A DNA stretch of 64,000 nt. Source: Pseudoxanthomonas suwonensis 11-1 (GTDB taxonomy: Bacteria > Pseudomonadota > Gammaproteobacteria > Xanthomonadales > Xanthomonadaceae). A program made the position numbers and the translations under genes. The stretch spans positions 930,001 to 994,000 of the forward strand of contig NC_014924.1 in the NCBI RefSeq assembly GCF_000185965.1. Reading direction: 5' to 3'. The notes under the pieces are model-generated. The model ran no database searches. It worked only from the letters and a program-made list of their open reading frames with translations, and was not told where the DNA came from. Position 1 is the stretch's first letter; each line of letters begins with the position of its first letter. This document shows, one piece after another, positions 42,295 through 52,037 of this stretch.

Positions 42295-42579
42295 ATGTCG
42301 CGGATTCGACTTGGCGTGACCAATATCTACATCAAGAGCTGCTTTGCGCTCCTGGCGGTTGCCCTGGCCTGCGCGACGCTGCTGTTCGCGCTGTGGCCAG
42401 TCGCCGATCCGGCCCGGGTCCTGCTGCCCCGGGGGATAAGGATCGGCCTCCTCGGCGGGGTGATCCTGTACGCCATCGGCAGGATTGCCCAGGTGGTGCG
42501 GGGCGCGCGCAGGCCTGAGCCTTCATCCGGGCCGGCACCGCCCCGCGGCCGGGATGCACCTTGCCAAGCTGGCGTTTGA
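42295..42579 (+). CDS. Small membrane protein, hypothetical
   Basis: A 94-residue protein with two hydrophobic segments (SCFALLAVALACATLLFALW and GLLGGVILYAIGRIAQVV) and a basic, Pro-rich C-terminus. Both ends are probably cytoplasmic. Upstream is AT-richer sequence with a TTGACA at 42272-42277, a possible -35, though close to the start. No family recognised. It lies after the big operon but has its own upstream gap of 117 bp and is probably independent. Confidence 0.55.
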   Translation: MSRIRLGVTNIYIKSCFALLAVALACATLLFALWPVADPARVLLPRGIRIGLLGGVILYAIGRIAQVVRGARRPEPSSGPAPPRGRDAPCQAGV

Positions 42580-42598
42580 GACTGCGGCGCCGCAGGAG

Positions 42599-42625
42599 GA
42601 AAGTGCAGCCTGGCCCCGGTTTTCT
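42599..42625 (+). repeat. Diverged REP-like half-site
   Basis: This 27-base segment, ending CCCCGGTTTTC, is a degenerate copy of the arms of the inverted repeat at 42922-43010 (most positions agree, including the CCCCGGTTTTC end). It lies just before the 87-residue gene. Confidence 0.5.
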
Positions 42626-42636
42626 GGAGGTTCGCC

Positions 42637-42900
42637 ATGGATTCCGACCTGGACGGCATGGGCCGCGAGCAGCTGGTCGCGGACGTGGTGCGGCTGCGCA
42701 ACGCGATCCGCGCCCACCGCGACTGCTCCGGTCACGACCTGTGCTGGCACCACCCGCAGTTATGGAGCCTGTTGCCGGAGCAGTCCGCCGCCCAGCCGGT
42801 GGTGCCGGACTGGCCCGCCTTCCTACGCGGCTGCATCCGCTACCGGCAGTCGCTCGACGAACAGTTGCCGGATACGCCGCGCTCGGGCGAGGAGTACTAG
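42637..42900 (+). CDS. Small conserved hypothetical protein
   Basis: An 87-residue soluble protein: a leucine-rich helix (REQLVADVVRLRNAIRAHRD), then a His/Cys/Trp-rich segment (CSGHDLCWHHPQLWSLLPE) and PAFLRGCIRYRQSLDEQLPD. The pattern of HDLCWHHP plus GCIRYR is one I associate with short hypothetical proteins of this bacterial family; the Cys/His set could bind a metal. Start ATG 42637 with GGAGG (42627-42631) upstream. Flanked on both sides by REP-like sequences. Confidence 0.7.
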   Translation: MDSDLDGMGREQLVADVVRLRNAIRAHRDCSGHDLCWHHPQLWSLLPEQSAAQPVVPDWPAFLRGCIRYRQSLDEQLPDTPRSGEEY

Positions 42901-42921
42901 CCGGCGAAAAAACGGGGGGTC

Positions 42922-43010
42922 GAAAACCGGGGTCAGAGTGCATTTTTCTCCCCGCGGCAGCAGTCGGCGGTCTGTCAGTCGGTGAAAAATGCACTCTGAC
43001 CCCGGTTTTC
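42922..43010. repeat. REP/REPIN-like inverted repeat
   Basis: Two perfect 27-bp inverted arms (42922-42948 and 42984-43010) separated by 35 bp, each containing the core TGCACTCTGACCCCGG. This sequence type recurs many times in genomes of Xanthomonadaceae near REP-associated tyrosine transposases (general knowledge). It lies between convergent genes, a typical REPIN location, and the RNA could fold into a long hairpin. Confidence 0.8.
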
Positions 43011-43090
43011 GGTTGGCGATTGAGGTTGCCGCCTTGCCGCAATTAATGCTGCAGGTTGCGATCCGCGCCGGCCGGCGCAGGTTTACCCGC

Positions 43091-45526
43091 TTACAACCGC
43101 GGCGGCCCGCTTGCGACGACCCGCACCTCGAACACCCGCGGCGTGCGCTTGCCACCATGGGCAATGAACTCCACCCGCGCCCCTGCCCCGCGTAGCGCGG
43201 GCAGGGCCTCCGGCGGCAGCGCGATCTCCTCCACCACCAGGTCGTCCTTGCCCTTGCCGTCGAGGACGATGCTGCCCAGCTTGCGGCCATCGACCAGCAC
43301 GTCCATGCCGGCCTGCCATTCGCCACCGAAGACGGTCAACTGCAGGACCAGCGGCGTGCCGTCGGCGACGGAGCGACGCGCGCGGAGCAGGTACGAGAAG
43401 CGGTCGCCGGCATCGCGCCAGGGGCGGCCGAGCATGCTGCCGGTATTGCTGTCGCGGCCCTGGTAGGCGTGGTCGACCTCGGGCTGCTGTTCGCCGGGCT
43501 GGACCTGGTCGAGCGTGCGGGCCTCGAGCGCCTGGCGTTCGCGTTCGGCGGCTTCGATGGCGGCCACCACGGCGGGGTATTCTGCCGGCGTGGTGGTGCG
43601 CCAGTAGCTCATGTAGCGGGCGTCGTGGATGCGGTGCAGCGGCTCCAGGCGCAGCCCGCGGAACGAGGTCGGCCGCAGCAGCGCATCGGCCTCAAACACC
43701 AGGCTCTCGCCCGGCACCGGGCGGATAGCGGCTGCCAGCGCATCGCGCTCGCCGACCAGCATCGGCGCCTGGTCCAGCGGCAGGTAGGGGCCGGGCGCGA
43801 TATGGCTGCCGCGGCCGTCATCGGCGACCAGGCCTTCGATGTCCTCCTCGCCGCTGCGCGCGGCCAGCATCAGCGGGCCGTGCATCACCGCCACCCAGTC
43901 CGAGCCGTCGGGCAGGGACTCGATGCGGGTGGACATGGGCAGCTCGACCTCGATGCGGTCGCCGTCCTGCCATTGCCGTTCGATCCGCGCGTACGACGAA
44001 GGGCTGGATTCGACCGGCCAGCGCCTGCCGTTGAGCTTGACCCGCAGCGGGCCGGCCAGCCAGTGCGGATGGCGCAGCTCCAGCGCGAACACCTGCGGCC
44101 TCGGCGTCGCCACTTCCAGCACGCTGCGCGGCTCCTCGGGGAAGCGCGTGCGCTGGCGCAGCACCAGGCCGCGCTCGCGCCAGTGCAGCTCCGAGTCCAG
44201 GTAAAGGTTCACCCGCAGCGAAGATTCGTCGTGCGTGTAGGCGAATGCGCCATGGCGGCCGTGGTTCTCCATGCCGCTGCCGACGCAGCACCAGAAGCAT
44301 TCCTGCGGCTGCGAGTACACGCGGTAGTGCCGCGGCCGGATCGGGGTGAAGTACACCAGCCCGCCGTGGTCTGGATGCTGGGTGGAGAGGATGTGGTTGA
44401 ACAGCGCCCGCTCGTAGAAATCGGCATGCCGCGGGTCCGGACGCAGCCGTTCCAGCAGCAGGGTCAGGCGCAGCATGTTGTAGCTGTTGCAGGTCTCCGG
44501 GCCCTCGCGCGAGGCGATCATGCCGCTGAAATCGTCGGCCGGGTTGAAGTGTTCGCGGGTGCTGTTGCCGCCGAAGGCGATGCTCCGGTGCAGCGCAACG
44601 CGCTCCCAGAAGAACTGCGCCGCCTCGATCCACTCAACATCGCCATCGAGCTCGCCGATACGCGCGAAGCCGATCACCTTCGGGATCTGGGTATTGGCAT
44701 GCAGGCCGTCGAGCCTGTCCTCGCGCCGCAACAGAGGATCGAGGATGGCGCGGTGCGAGAACCGCCGCGCCAGCGCCAGGTAGCGGCGATCGCCGGTGAT
44801 GGCGTACACGTCGGCCAGCACCTCGTTCATGCCGCCGTGCTCGGTATCGAGCACCCGCTGCAGCTGGGTATCGTCGAGGTTGGCCACCAGGGCGCCGGCC
44901 CAGTCGGCGAAGCGCACCAGCACGTCGCGTGCCTGGGCATTGCCGGCCAGCAGCCAGGCATCGCGCAGGCCGGCGTAGGTCTTGTGCAGGTTGTAGAACG
45001 GCACCCACGCGCCTTCCAGCGAGAACGACTCGGCCTGGAAATCGCCGCTGGCGATCCGGTTCCACAGCACGCGCCCGTTGGGCACGCCGCCGACATAGCC
45101 ATCACCGTTGGCGGCCTGGACCTGGGACAGCGCCGCGACCATGTAGTCCAGCCGGCGGCGCATCCCGGCGCTGCCCTGCGCGGCCTGCTGCGCCAGTGCC
45201 GACAGGTAGTGCCCGGCGGTGTGGCCATCCAGGCCCATCGATTCCCAGTTCGGGTACTTCGGCGCGGGCGAGGGTAGGCCGGCCTCGATCCGGAACGGCG
45301 CAAGCAGGCGGTCCGGATCCAGCGCGGCCAGGTAACGCAGGTTGAGCGCGCTCGAGCGGGCAAACGCGCCGTCGCCGAGGCGCACGTCCTCCAGCGGAAA
45401 GGCCTGCAGTGGACCGCGCCGGTCGCCAAGCGGCGGTGACAGGCCCAGCGCGGGCAGTGCCGGCAGCAGGGCGGTGGCGCCGAGCGCGGCGACGAAGCCG
45501 CGGCGGCTCATTCGCAGCCCGCTCAT
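43091..45526 (-). CDS. GH127 beta-L-arabinofuranosidase
   Basis: An 811-residue glycoside hydrolase of family 127, which releases L-arabinose from beta-linked arabinofuranosides. The N-terminus (MSRRGFVAALGATALLPALPALG) is a twin-arginine-type signal. The zinc/cysteine active site of the family is intact: Glu344 and Cys346 in PETCNSYN, and Cys413-Cys414 in CFWCCVGSG, where the first Cys is the nucleophile by analogy with HypBA1. The barrel begins with GHYLSALAQQAA, followed by HTQ-like DGLHANTQIPKVIGF. The C-terminal beta-domain continues to the end. Start 45526 or 45511. It lies downstream of the arabinonate dehydratase on the same strand. Confidence 0.92.
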   Translation of the reverse strand: MSGLRMSRRGFVAALGATALLPALPALGLSPPLGDRRGPLQAFPLEDVRLGDGAFARSSALNLRYLAALDPDRLLAPFRIEAGLPSPAPKYPNWESMGLDGHTAGHYLSALAQQAAQGSAGMRRRLDYMVAALSQVQAANGDGYVGGVPNGRVLWNRIASGDFQAESFSLEGAWVPFYNLHKTYAGLRDAWLLAGNAQARDVLVRFADWAGALVANLDDTQLQRVLDTEHGGMNEVLADVYAITGDRRYLALARRFSHRAILDPLLRREDRLDGLHANTQIPKVIGFARIGELDGDVEWIEAAQFFWERVALHRSIAFGGNSTREHFNPADDFSGMIASREGPETCNSYNMLRLTLLLERLRPDPRHADFYERALFNHILSTQHPDHGGLVYFTPIRPRHYRVYSQPQECFWCCVGSGMENHGRHGAFAYTHDESSLRVNLYLDSELHWRERGLVLRQRTRFPEEPRSVLEVATPRPQVFALELRHPHWLAGPLRVKLNGRRWPVESSPSSYARIERQWQDGDRIEVELPMSTRIESLPDGSDWVAVMHGPLMLAARSGEEDIEGLVADDGRGSHIAPGPYLPLDQAPMLVGERDALAAAIRPVPGESLVFEADALLRPTSFRGLRLEPLHRIHDARYMSYWRTTTPAEYPAVVAAIEAAERERQALEARTLDQVQPGEQQPEVDHAYQGRDSNTGSMLGRPWRDAGDRFSYLLRARRSVADGTPLVLQLTVFGGEWQAGMDVLVDGRKLGSIVLDGKGKDDLVVEEIALPPEALPALRGAGARVEFIAHGGKRTPRVFEVRVVASGPPRL

Positions 45527-45543
45527 GTCAAGGGTTTCCGGAT

Positions 45544-45595
45544 AAAAAGGACCCCGCCGCACGGGAGGGCTGCCGAGACAGCGGCGGCGGCGGGG
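45544..45595 (-). terminator. Intercistronic terminator/attenuator between dehydratase and GH127
   Basis: On the minus strand, stem 45595-45587 pairs with 45560-45552 (9 bp, 26-nt loop) and is followed by TCCTTTTT. It could end or attenuate the dehydratase transcript before GH127. Confidence 0.4.
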
Positions 45596-45635
45596 CCAGC
45601 AAGGGACGGTCGGGTAGGGCGGCCCCGCATGATGC

Positions 45636-47360
<1,725 letters not shown>

Positions 47361-47491
47361 GTGCTCGGGATCCCTGCCCGGAAGGGGTGCGGCGGAGGCG
47401 GCCGGGCGGGGTGCCCGGTGCACGCGCATGGTGCGGCAAGCATGCTACCGGCCTGCGCCATGCCGGAAAAATAACAATGGGCAGCGGATTG

Positions 47492-47501
47492 ATACGCGTA
47501 T
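47492..47501. promoter_or_regulatory. Palindrome ATACGCGTAT upstream of the dehydratase
   Basis: A perfect 10-bp palindrome with a central CG, 131 bp upstream of the dehydratase start in an AT-richer patch. It is a candidate operator for a LacI-like or other dimeric regulator; no such regulator is in view. Confidence 0.3.
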
Positions 47502-47634
47502 TGCAATGCGAAACTAGGTCGACGGACGGCGTCGTCGGGCGCCAGGCGCACCCTGCGGGACCGTGAAGGTGCGGGCTCTTGCGCCGGTGTGTGCACGGGC
47601 GAAGGAGCGGCACCCGGGTGCGTTCCCCGGACCG

Positions 47635-49113
47635 TCAGTGTCCGCCGGCCGCTCCTGGCCCACCGGCGCGGTGGGTCTGGAGCCTGTCCACCAGCAGTCC
47701 GCTGGCCTCGTTGAGGCCGACCACCTCGACCTCGGCGCCGTGCCGGCGCAGCTTGAGCACCACGCGGTCCAGTGCGGCCACGGCGCTGGTGTCCCACAGG
47801 TGGGCATCGCGCAGGTCGATCACTACCCGGGGTGGGGTGTGCAGGTAGTCGAAGCTGTTGGCGAACTGCACCGCCGAGGCGAAGAACACCTGCCCGTGCA
47901 CCCGGTAGGTACGGATGCCGGGCTGGCTGTCATCGCTCCGCACCTCCAGCAGCGCGCTCACGCGCCGGGCGAAGGACACCGCGGTCAGCAGCACGCCGGC
48001 CAGCACGCCCATGGCCAGGTCGCGGGTGGCGACGGTGACGATGACCGTGCCGAGCATGATCAGGTTGGCGGTTCTGGGGTGGGTCCGGAACTCGCGGAAG
48101 CTTTTCCAGTGGAAGGTGCCGATGCTGACCATGATCATCACCGCCACCAGCGCCGCCATCGGGATCATCGACACCCACTCCGAGGCGTAGACCACCAGCA
48201 ACAGCAGCACCACGCCGGCCACCAGGCAGGACAGCCGGCCGCGTCCGCCGGAGCTGACGTTGATCACCGACTGGCCGATCATCGCGCAGCCGGCCATGCC
48301 GCCGAAGAAGCCGGTGACCACGTTGGCCAGGCCCTGGCCGGCCGATTCGCGGCGGCGGTCGGTGGGCGTGTCGGTCATGTCCTCGACGATCTGCGCGGTC
48401 ATCAGCGACTCGAGCAGGCCGACCACCGCCAGGGTGGCCGACACCGGCAGCAGGATCCGCAGCGTCTCCCAGGTCCAGGCGATGTCCGGCACGAAGAAGG
48501 CGGGGAGGCTGTCGGGCATCTGCCCCATGTCGCCGACGTTGCGGATATCCAGGCCGAGCAGGGACACGGCGATTGTCAGCACCACGATGGCCACCAGCGC
48601 CGAGGGCACGGCGCGGGTGATCCGCGGCAGCAGGTAGATGATCGCCAGGCCGGCGGCACACACCGCGTACACCGGCAATGGCATGCCGATCAGTTCGGGC
48701 AGCTGGGCCATGAAGATCAGGATCGCCAGCGCGTTGACGAAGCCGATGACCACCGAGCGCGGGACAAAGCGCATCAGCGAGTTGAGCCGCAGCGCCGCGG
48801 CCAGCAGCTGCAGCACGCCGGCGAGGATGGTGGCGGCGAACAGGTACTGCAGGCCGTGGTCGCGGACCAGGTCCACCATCACCAGGGCCATCGCCCCGGT
48901 TGCGGCGGAGATCATGCCCGGGCGGCCGCCCGCGATGGAGGTCACCACGGCGATGCAGAACGAGGCGTACAGGCCGACCTTGGGATCGACGCCGGCGATG
49001 ATCGAGAACGCGATCGCCTCGGGGATCAGGGCCAGGGCGACGAGCACGCCGGAGAGTACGTCGCCGCGCACGTTGCCGAACCACTGCTCGCGCAGCGGAT
49101 AGATTGCAGACAT
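47635..49113 (-). CDS. SulP-family anion transporter with STAS domain
   Basis: A 492-residue SulP/SLC26 permease. The N-terminal transmembrane domain has about 12 helices: [20 protein letters not shown] is the standard SulP opening, with GPTGA-like [12 protein letters not shown] and [15 protein letters not shown]. The cytoplasmic C-terminal STAS domain ([19 protein letters not shown], then [20 protein letters not shown]) follows. Substrate could be sulfate, bicarbonate or another oxyanion. It lies 200 bp downstream of arsR on the same strand, so the two may be co-transcribed and arsenic-responsive. Start 49113 with GGAG upstream. Confidence 0.9.
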   Translation of the reverse strand: MSAIYPLREQWFGNVRGDVLSGVLVALALIPEAIAFSIIAGVDPKVGLYASFCIAVVTSIAGGRPGMISAATGAMALVMVDLVRDHGLQYLFAATILAGVLQLLAAALRLNSLMRFVPRSVVIGFVNALAILIFMAQLPELIGMPLPVYAVCAAGLAIIYLLPRITRAVPSALVAIVVLTIAVSLLGLDIRNVGDMGQMPDSLPAFFVPDIAWTWETLRILLPVSATLAVVGLLESLMTAQIVEDMTDTPTDRRRESAGQGLANVVTGFFGGMAGCAMIGQSVINVSSGGRGRLSCLVAGVVLLLLVVYASEWVSMIPMAALVAVMIMVSIGTFHWKSFREFRTHPRTANLIMLGTVIVTVATRDLAMGVLAGVLLTAVSFARRVSALLEVRSDDSQPGIRTYRVHGQVFFASAVQFANSFDYLHTPPRVVIDLRDAHLWDTSAVAALDRVVLKLRRHGAEVEVVGLNEASGLLVDRLQTHRAGGPGAAGGH

Positions 49114-49313
49114 TGGAGACTCCTGCCGCGCCGGGAACGGCGGGCGATGATGGATGGACCGGGCACAACCCTTCGCGCCACCGCAAGGCGGGGCACTCGA
49201 ACGCAATCGACGGGAGCGCTAGGGCGGGGTCATCGCATCGGCGTGCATGGCAGGGCGGCAGTCCAGGGGAAGGCGGCCGGGCGCTCAAACGCGGCGGCCG
49301 GCTCGCAGCGGTA

Positions 49314-49628
49314 CTAGCGCTTCGGCGGCGCGCAACGCCCTGCATCGCCACCGCAGCAGTTGCGGGTGAGGAACTCGATCAGGCCGTTCATCGCCTCGAA
49401 GTCGGCGCGGTAGGTGATGCGCCGGCCCTGCGCCTGGCCGCCGATCAGGCCCGCCTGGCTGAGCTCCTTCAGGTGGAAGGAAAGGGTGGCGCCGGGCAGG
49501 GACAGCGCGGCGGCAATGTCGCCGGGACTGCGTCCGTCCGGCCCGGCCTCGACCAGCAGCCGGAAGATGGACAGCCGGGTCGGGTTGCCGAGCGCGGCAA
49601 GCGCGGTGGTTGCGGTTGTCAGTTCCAT
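49314..49628 (-). CDS. arsR: ArsR-family arsenic-responsive repressor
   Basis: A 104-residue winged-helix repressor (LAALGNPTRLSIFRLLVEAG, SLPGATLSFHLKELSQAGL). The inducer site is of the C-terminal type: Cys91-Cys92 and Cys99 (NCCGGDAGRC), similar to the Acidithiobacillus arrangement rather than the E. coli ELCVC motif. As(III) or Sb(III) binding would release it from the operator at 49642-49654. Divergent from arsH. Start 49628 (an extended start at 49670 would cross the operator and is unlikely). Confidence 0.92.
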   Translation of the reverse strand: MELTTATTALAALGNPTRLSIFRLLVEAGPDGRSPGDIAAALSLPGATLSFHLKELSQAGLIGGQAQGRRITYRADFEAMNGLIEFLTRNCCGGDAGRCAPPKR

Positions 49629-49641
49629 GATTCTAGAATAG

Positions 49642-49654
49642 TCGAACAGTTCGA
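49642..49654. promoter_or_regulatory. Probable ArsR operator
   Basis: A perfect palindrome TCGAA-CAG-TTCGA centred in the 40-bp gap between the divergent arsR and arsH genes. Position and symmetry fit an ArsR dimer site controlling both directions. Confidence 0.6.
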
Positions 49655-49668
49655 CAGGGCACAACGCC

Positions 49669-50427
49669 ATGGAACCACACGACCTTCCCCACCTGGTACC
49701 TGATGCGTTGGAACCGGTGGATGCGGCACGCCTCGGTGCCGGTGACGCACATCCGCCGCGGATCCTGGTGCTGTACGGCTCGCTGCGGCCGGAGTCCTAC
49801 AGCCGCAAGCTGGCCCTGGAGGCGGCGCGGCTGCTGCGCCATTTCGGCGCCGAGGTGCGCGTGTTCGATCCGCACGACCTGCCCATGCAGGGCAGCACCG
49901 GGCCTGAGCATCCGAAGGTGCAGGAGCTGCGCGCGCTGTCGCTGTGGTCCGAGGGGCAGGTGTGGGTCAGCCCGGAGCGGCATGGCGCGGTCACCGCGGT
50001 ATTCAAGAACCAGATCGACTGGTTGCCGCTGGAAGACGGCGGCGTGCGCCCGACCCAGGGCCGCACCCTGGCGGTGATGCAGGTCTGCGGCGGCTCGCAG
50101 TCGTTCAACGTGGTCAATACGCTGCGCGTGCTCGGCCGCTGGATGCGCATGGTCACCATCCCCAACCAGTCCTCGGTGCCCAAGGCCTGGCAGGAGTTCG
50201 ACGAGATCGGGCGGATGAAGCCTTCGGCCTACTACGACCGGGTGGTCGACGTGATGGAGGAGCTGGTGAAGTTCACCTGGCTGGTGCGCGATCGCAGCGA
50301 CTACCTCACCTGCCGCTACAGCGAACGCAAGGGCGGCATGGCGGCGGCACTGGCCGCCGCAGCCGAAGCGGTGGAGCCGCCGGTTCCGGCCATCACGGCG
50401 GCCGCCGGCGCCACCCGGTCGCAGTGA
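49669..50427 (+). CDS. arsH: Organoarsenical oxidase / NADPH-FMN reductase ArsH
   Basis: A 252-residue flavoprotein. The FMN-binding loop [20 protein letters not shown] and the family blocks [22 protein letters not shown] and [14 protein letters not shown] are diagnostic of ArsH, which oxidises trivalent organoarsenicals and may protect from oxidative stress. It has an Ala-rich C-terminal tail. It is the first gene of the arsH-acr3-arsC operon, divergent from arsR. Confidence 0.95.
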   Translation: MEPHDLPHLVPDALEPVDAARLGAGDAHPPRILVLYGSLRPESYSRKLALEAARLLRHFGAEVRVFDPHDLPMQGSTGPEHPKVQELRALSLWSEGQVWVSPERHGAVTAVFKNQIDWLPLEDGGVRPTQGRTLAVMQVCGGSQSFNVVNTLRVLGRWMRMVTIPNQSSVPKAWQEFDEIGRMKPSAYYDRVVDVMEELVKFTWLVRDRSDYLTCRYSERKGGMAAALAAAAEAVEPPVPAITAAAGATRSQ

Positions 50428-50464
50428 CCGTGGGCGCGTACGGCAAACGCACGCAGGGGGTTGG

Positions 50465-51508
50465 ATGATGGGTGTGTTCGAGCGGTTCCTGTCGGTGTGG
50501 GTGGCGCTGGGCATCCTTGCCGGCATCGGCCTGGGCCTGCTGCTGCCCGGCGTGTTCCAGGCGGTGGCCGCGCTGGAGGTCGCGCACGTGAACCTGGCGG
50601 TCGCGGTGCTGATCTGGCTGATGATCTATCCGATGATGATCCAGGTGGACTGGAGCGCGGTGCGGGACATCCGCCGCCGGCCGCGCGGACTGGTGCTGAC
50701 CCTGGTGGTCAACTGGCTGGTCAAGCCGTTCACCATGGCCGCGCTGGGCGTGCTGTTCTTCGAGCACGTGTTCGCGCCGTGGGTGGACCCGCAGTCGGCC
50801 AGCGAATACATCGCCGGGATGATCCTGCTGGGCGTGGCGCCGTGCACGGCGATGGTGTTCGTGTGGAGCGCGCTGGTGAAGGGCGATCCGAACTACACCC
50901 TGGTGCAGGTGTCGGTGAACGACCTGGTGATGGTGTTCGCCTTCGCGCCGATCGCGGCCTTCCTGCTGGGCGTGACCGAGGTGGAGGTGCCCTGGCAGAC
51001 GCTCCTGCTGTCCACCGTGCTCTACGTGGTGCTGCCGCTGCTGGCCGGCATGGCGACCCGGCACGTGCTGCGGCGGCGCGGCGGCACGGCGGTCGACGGG
51101 CTCGTGCGCCGGCTCAAGCCGTGGTCGATCGTCGGGCTCGTGGCCACGGTGGTGCTGCTGTTCGGCTTCCAGGCACGCACGATCCTGGAGCAGCCTCTGG
51201 TGATCGGGATGATCGCCGTGCCGCTGCTGCTGCAGACCTACGGCATTTTCCTGGTGGCGTTCGTGGCGGCGCGGCTGCTGCGGCTGGGGCATGACATCGC
51301 CGGGCCGGCCTGCCTGATCGGCACGTCCAACTTCTTCGAGCTGGCGGTGGCGGTGGCGATCTCGCTGTTCGGCCTGCACTCCGGCGCCGCACTGGCTACG
51401 GTCGTCGGCGTGCTGGTGGAGGTGCCGGTGATGCTGTCGCTGGTGGCCATCGTCAACCGTACCCGCCACCTGTTCCCCGCACCTCCCCGACCGGAGCACG
51501 CCCCATGA
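50465..51508 (+). CDS. acr3: Arsenite efflux permease Acr3
   Basis: A 347-residue inner membrane arsenite/antimonite exporter with ten predicted helices. Signatures include [35 protein letters not shown] and the conserved Cys127 in [15 protein letters not shown], essential for As(III) transport in the family; also [20 protein letters not shown]. It uses the proton motive force. The stop overlaps the arsC start by four bases. Start ATG 50465 or 50468. Confidence 0.95.
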   Translation: MMGVFERFLSVWVALGILAGIGLGLLLPGVFQAVAALEVAHVNLAVAVLIWLMIYPMMIQVDWSAVRDIRRRPRGLVLTLVVNWLVKPFTMAALGVLFFEHVFAPWVDPQSASEYIAGMILLGVAPCTAMVFVWSALVKGDPNYTLVQVSVNDLVMVFAFAPIAAFLLGVTEVEVPWQTLLLSTVLYVVLPLLAGMATRHVLRRRGGTAVDGLVRRLKPWSIVGLVATVVLLFGFQARTILEQPLVIGMIAVPLLLQTYGIFLVAFVAARLLRLGHDIAGPACLIGTSNFFELAVAVAISLFGLHSGAALATVVGVLVEVPVMLSLVAIVNRTRHLFPAPPRPEHAP

Positions 51509-51927
51509 GCGCGATCACGATCTACCACAACCCCCGCTGCGGCACCTCGCGCAACACCCTGGCGATGATCCGCAACAGCGGCGTCGAGCCGGAGGTCATC
51601 GAATACCTGCAGCACCCGCCGACCCTGGAGCGCCTGCGGGAACTTGCCGCGGCCGCGGGCGTGGGCGTGCGCGGCCTGCTGCGGGCCAAGGAGCCGCTGT
51701 GCGCGGAACTGGGCCTGGACGATGCATCGCTGGATGACGAAACGCTGCTGCAGGCGATGGTCGCCAATCCCGTGCTGATCAACCGCCCGGTGGTGGTGAC
51801 CCCGCTGGGCACGCGCCTGTGCCGGCCCTCGGAGGTGGTGCTGGAAATTCTTCCCGATCCCCAGCGCGGCGCCTTCAGCAAGGAGGATGGCGAGGCGGTG
51901 GTAGGTGCCGATGGCCGGCGGGTCTGA
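51505..51927 (+). CDS. arsC: Arsenate reductase, glutaredoxin-coupled
   Basis: A 140-residue ArsC of the thioredoxin-fold, Grx-linked class. The nucleophile is Cys12 in [13 protein letters not shown]. The arginines that bind arsenate are present ([18 protein letters not shown]). It reduces As(V) to As(III) for Acr3 to export. Translationally coupled to acr3. Last gene of the arsenic operon, convergent with the GH51 gene. Confidence 0.95.
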   Translation: MSAITIYHNPRCGTSRNTLAMIRNSGVEPEVIEYLQHPPTLERLRELAAAAGVGVRGLLRAKEPLCAELGLDDASLDDETLLQAMVANPVLINRPVVVTPLGTRLCRPSEVVLEILPDPQRGAFSKEDGEAVVGADGRRV

Positions 51928-51985
51928 CCCGTAGCCACGGTTTCGCAGGGCCCGGCCCCATCCCGATCCGGTCGCCAACTGCAAT

Positions 51986-52013
51986 AAAAAACGGGGGCGC
52001 CGAAGCGCCCCCG
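51986..52013 (-). terminator. Terminator of the GH51 gene (minus strand)
   Basis: A 9-bp GC stem (51992-52000 with 52005-52013) with CGAA loop. On the minus strand it is followed by six T (51991-51986). It lies 24 bp after the GH51 stop. It may also weakly stop the convergent arsC transcript. Confidence 0.88.
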
Positions 52014-52037
52014 CATGCAACACCGACGGTGGCGTGC

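Noticed and set aside
42332-43042. Minus-strand ORFs across the REP region
   Set aside because: They run through the inverted repeat and oppose two plausible plus-strand genes; composition is Pro/Arg-rich shadow.
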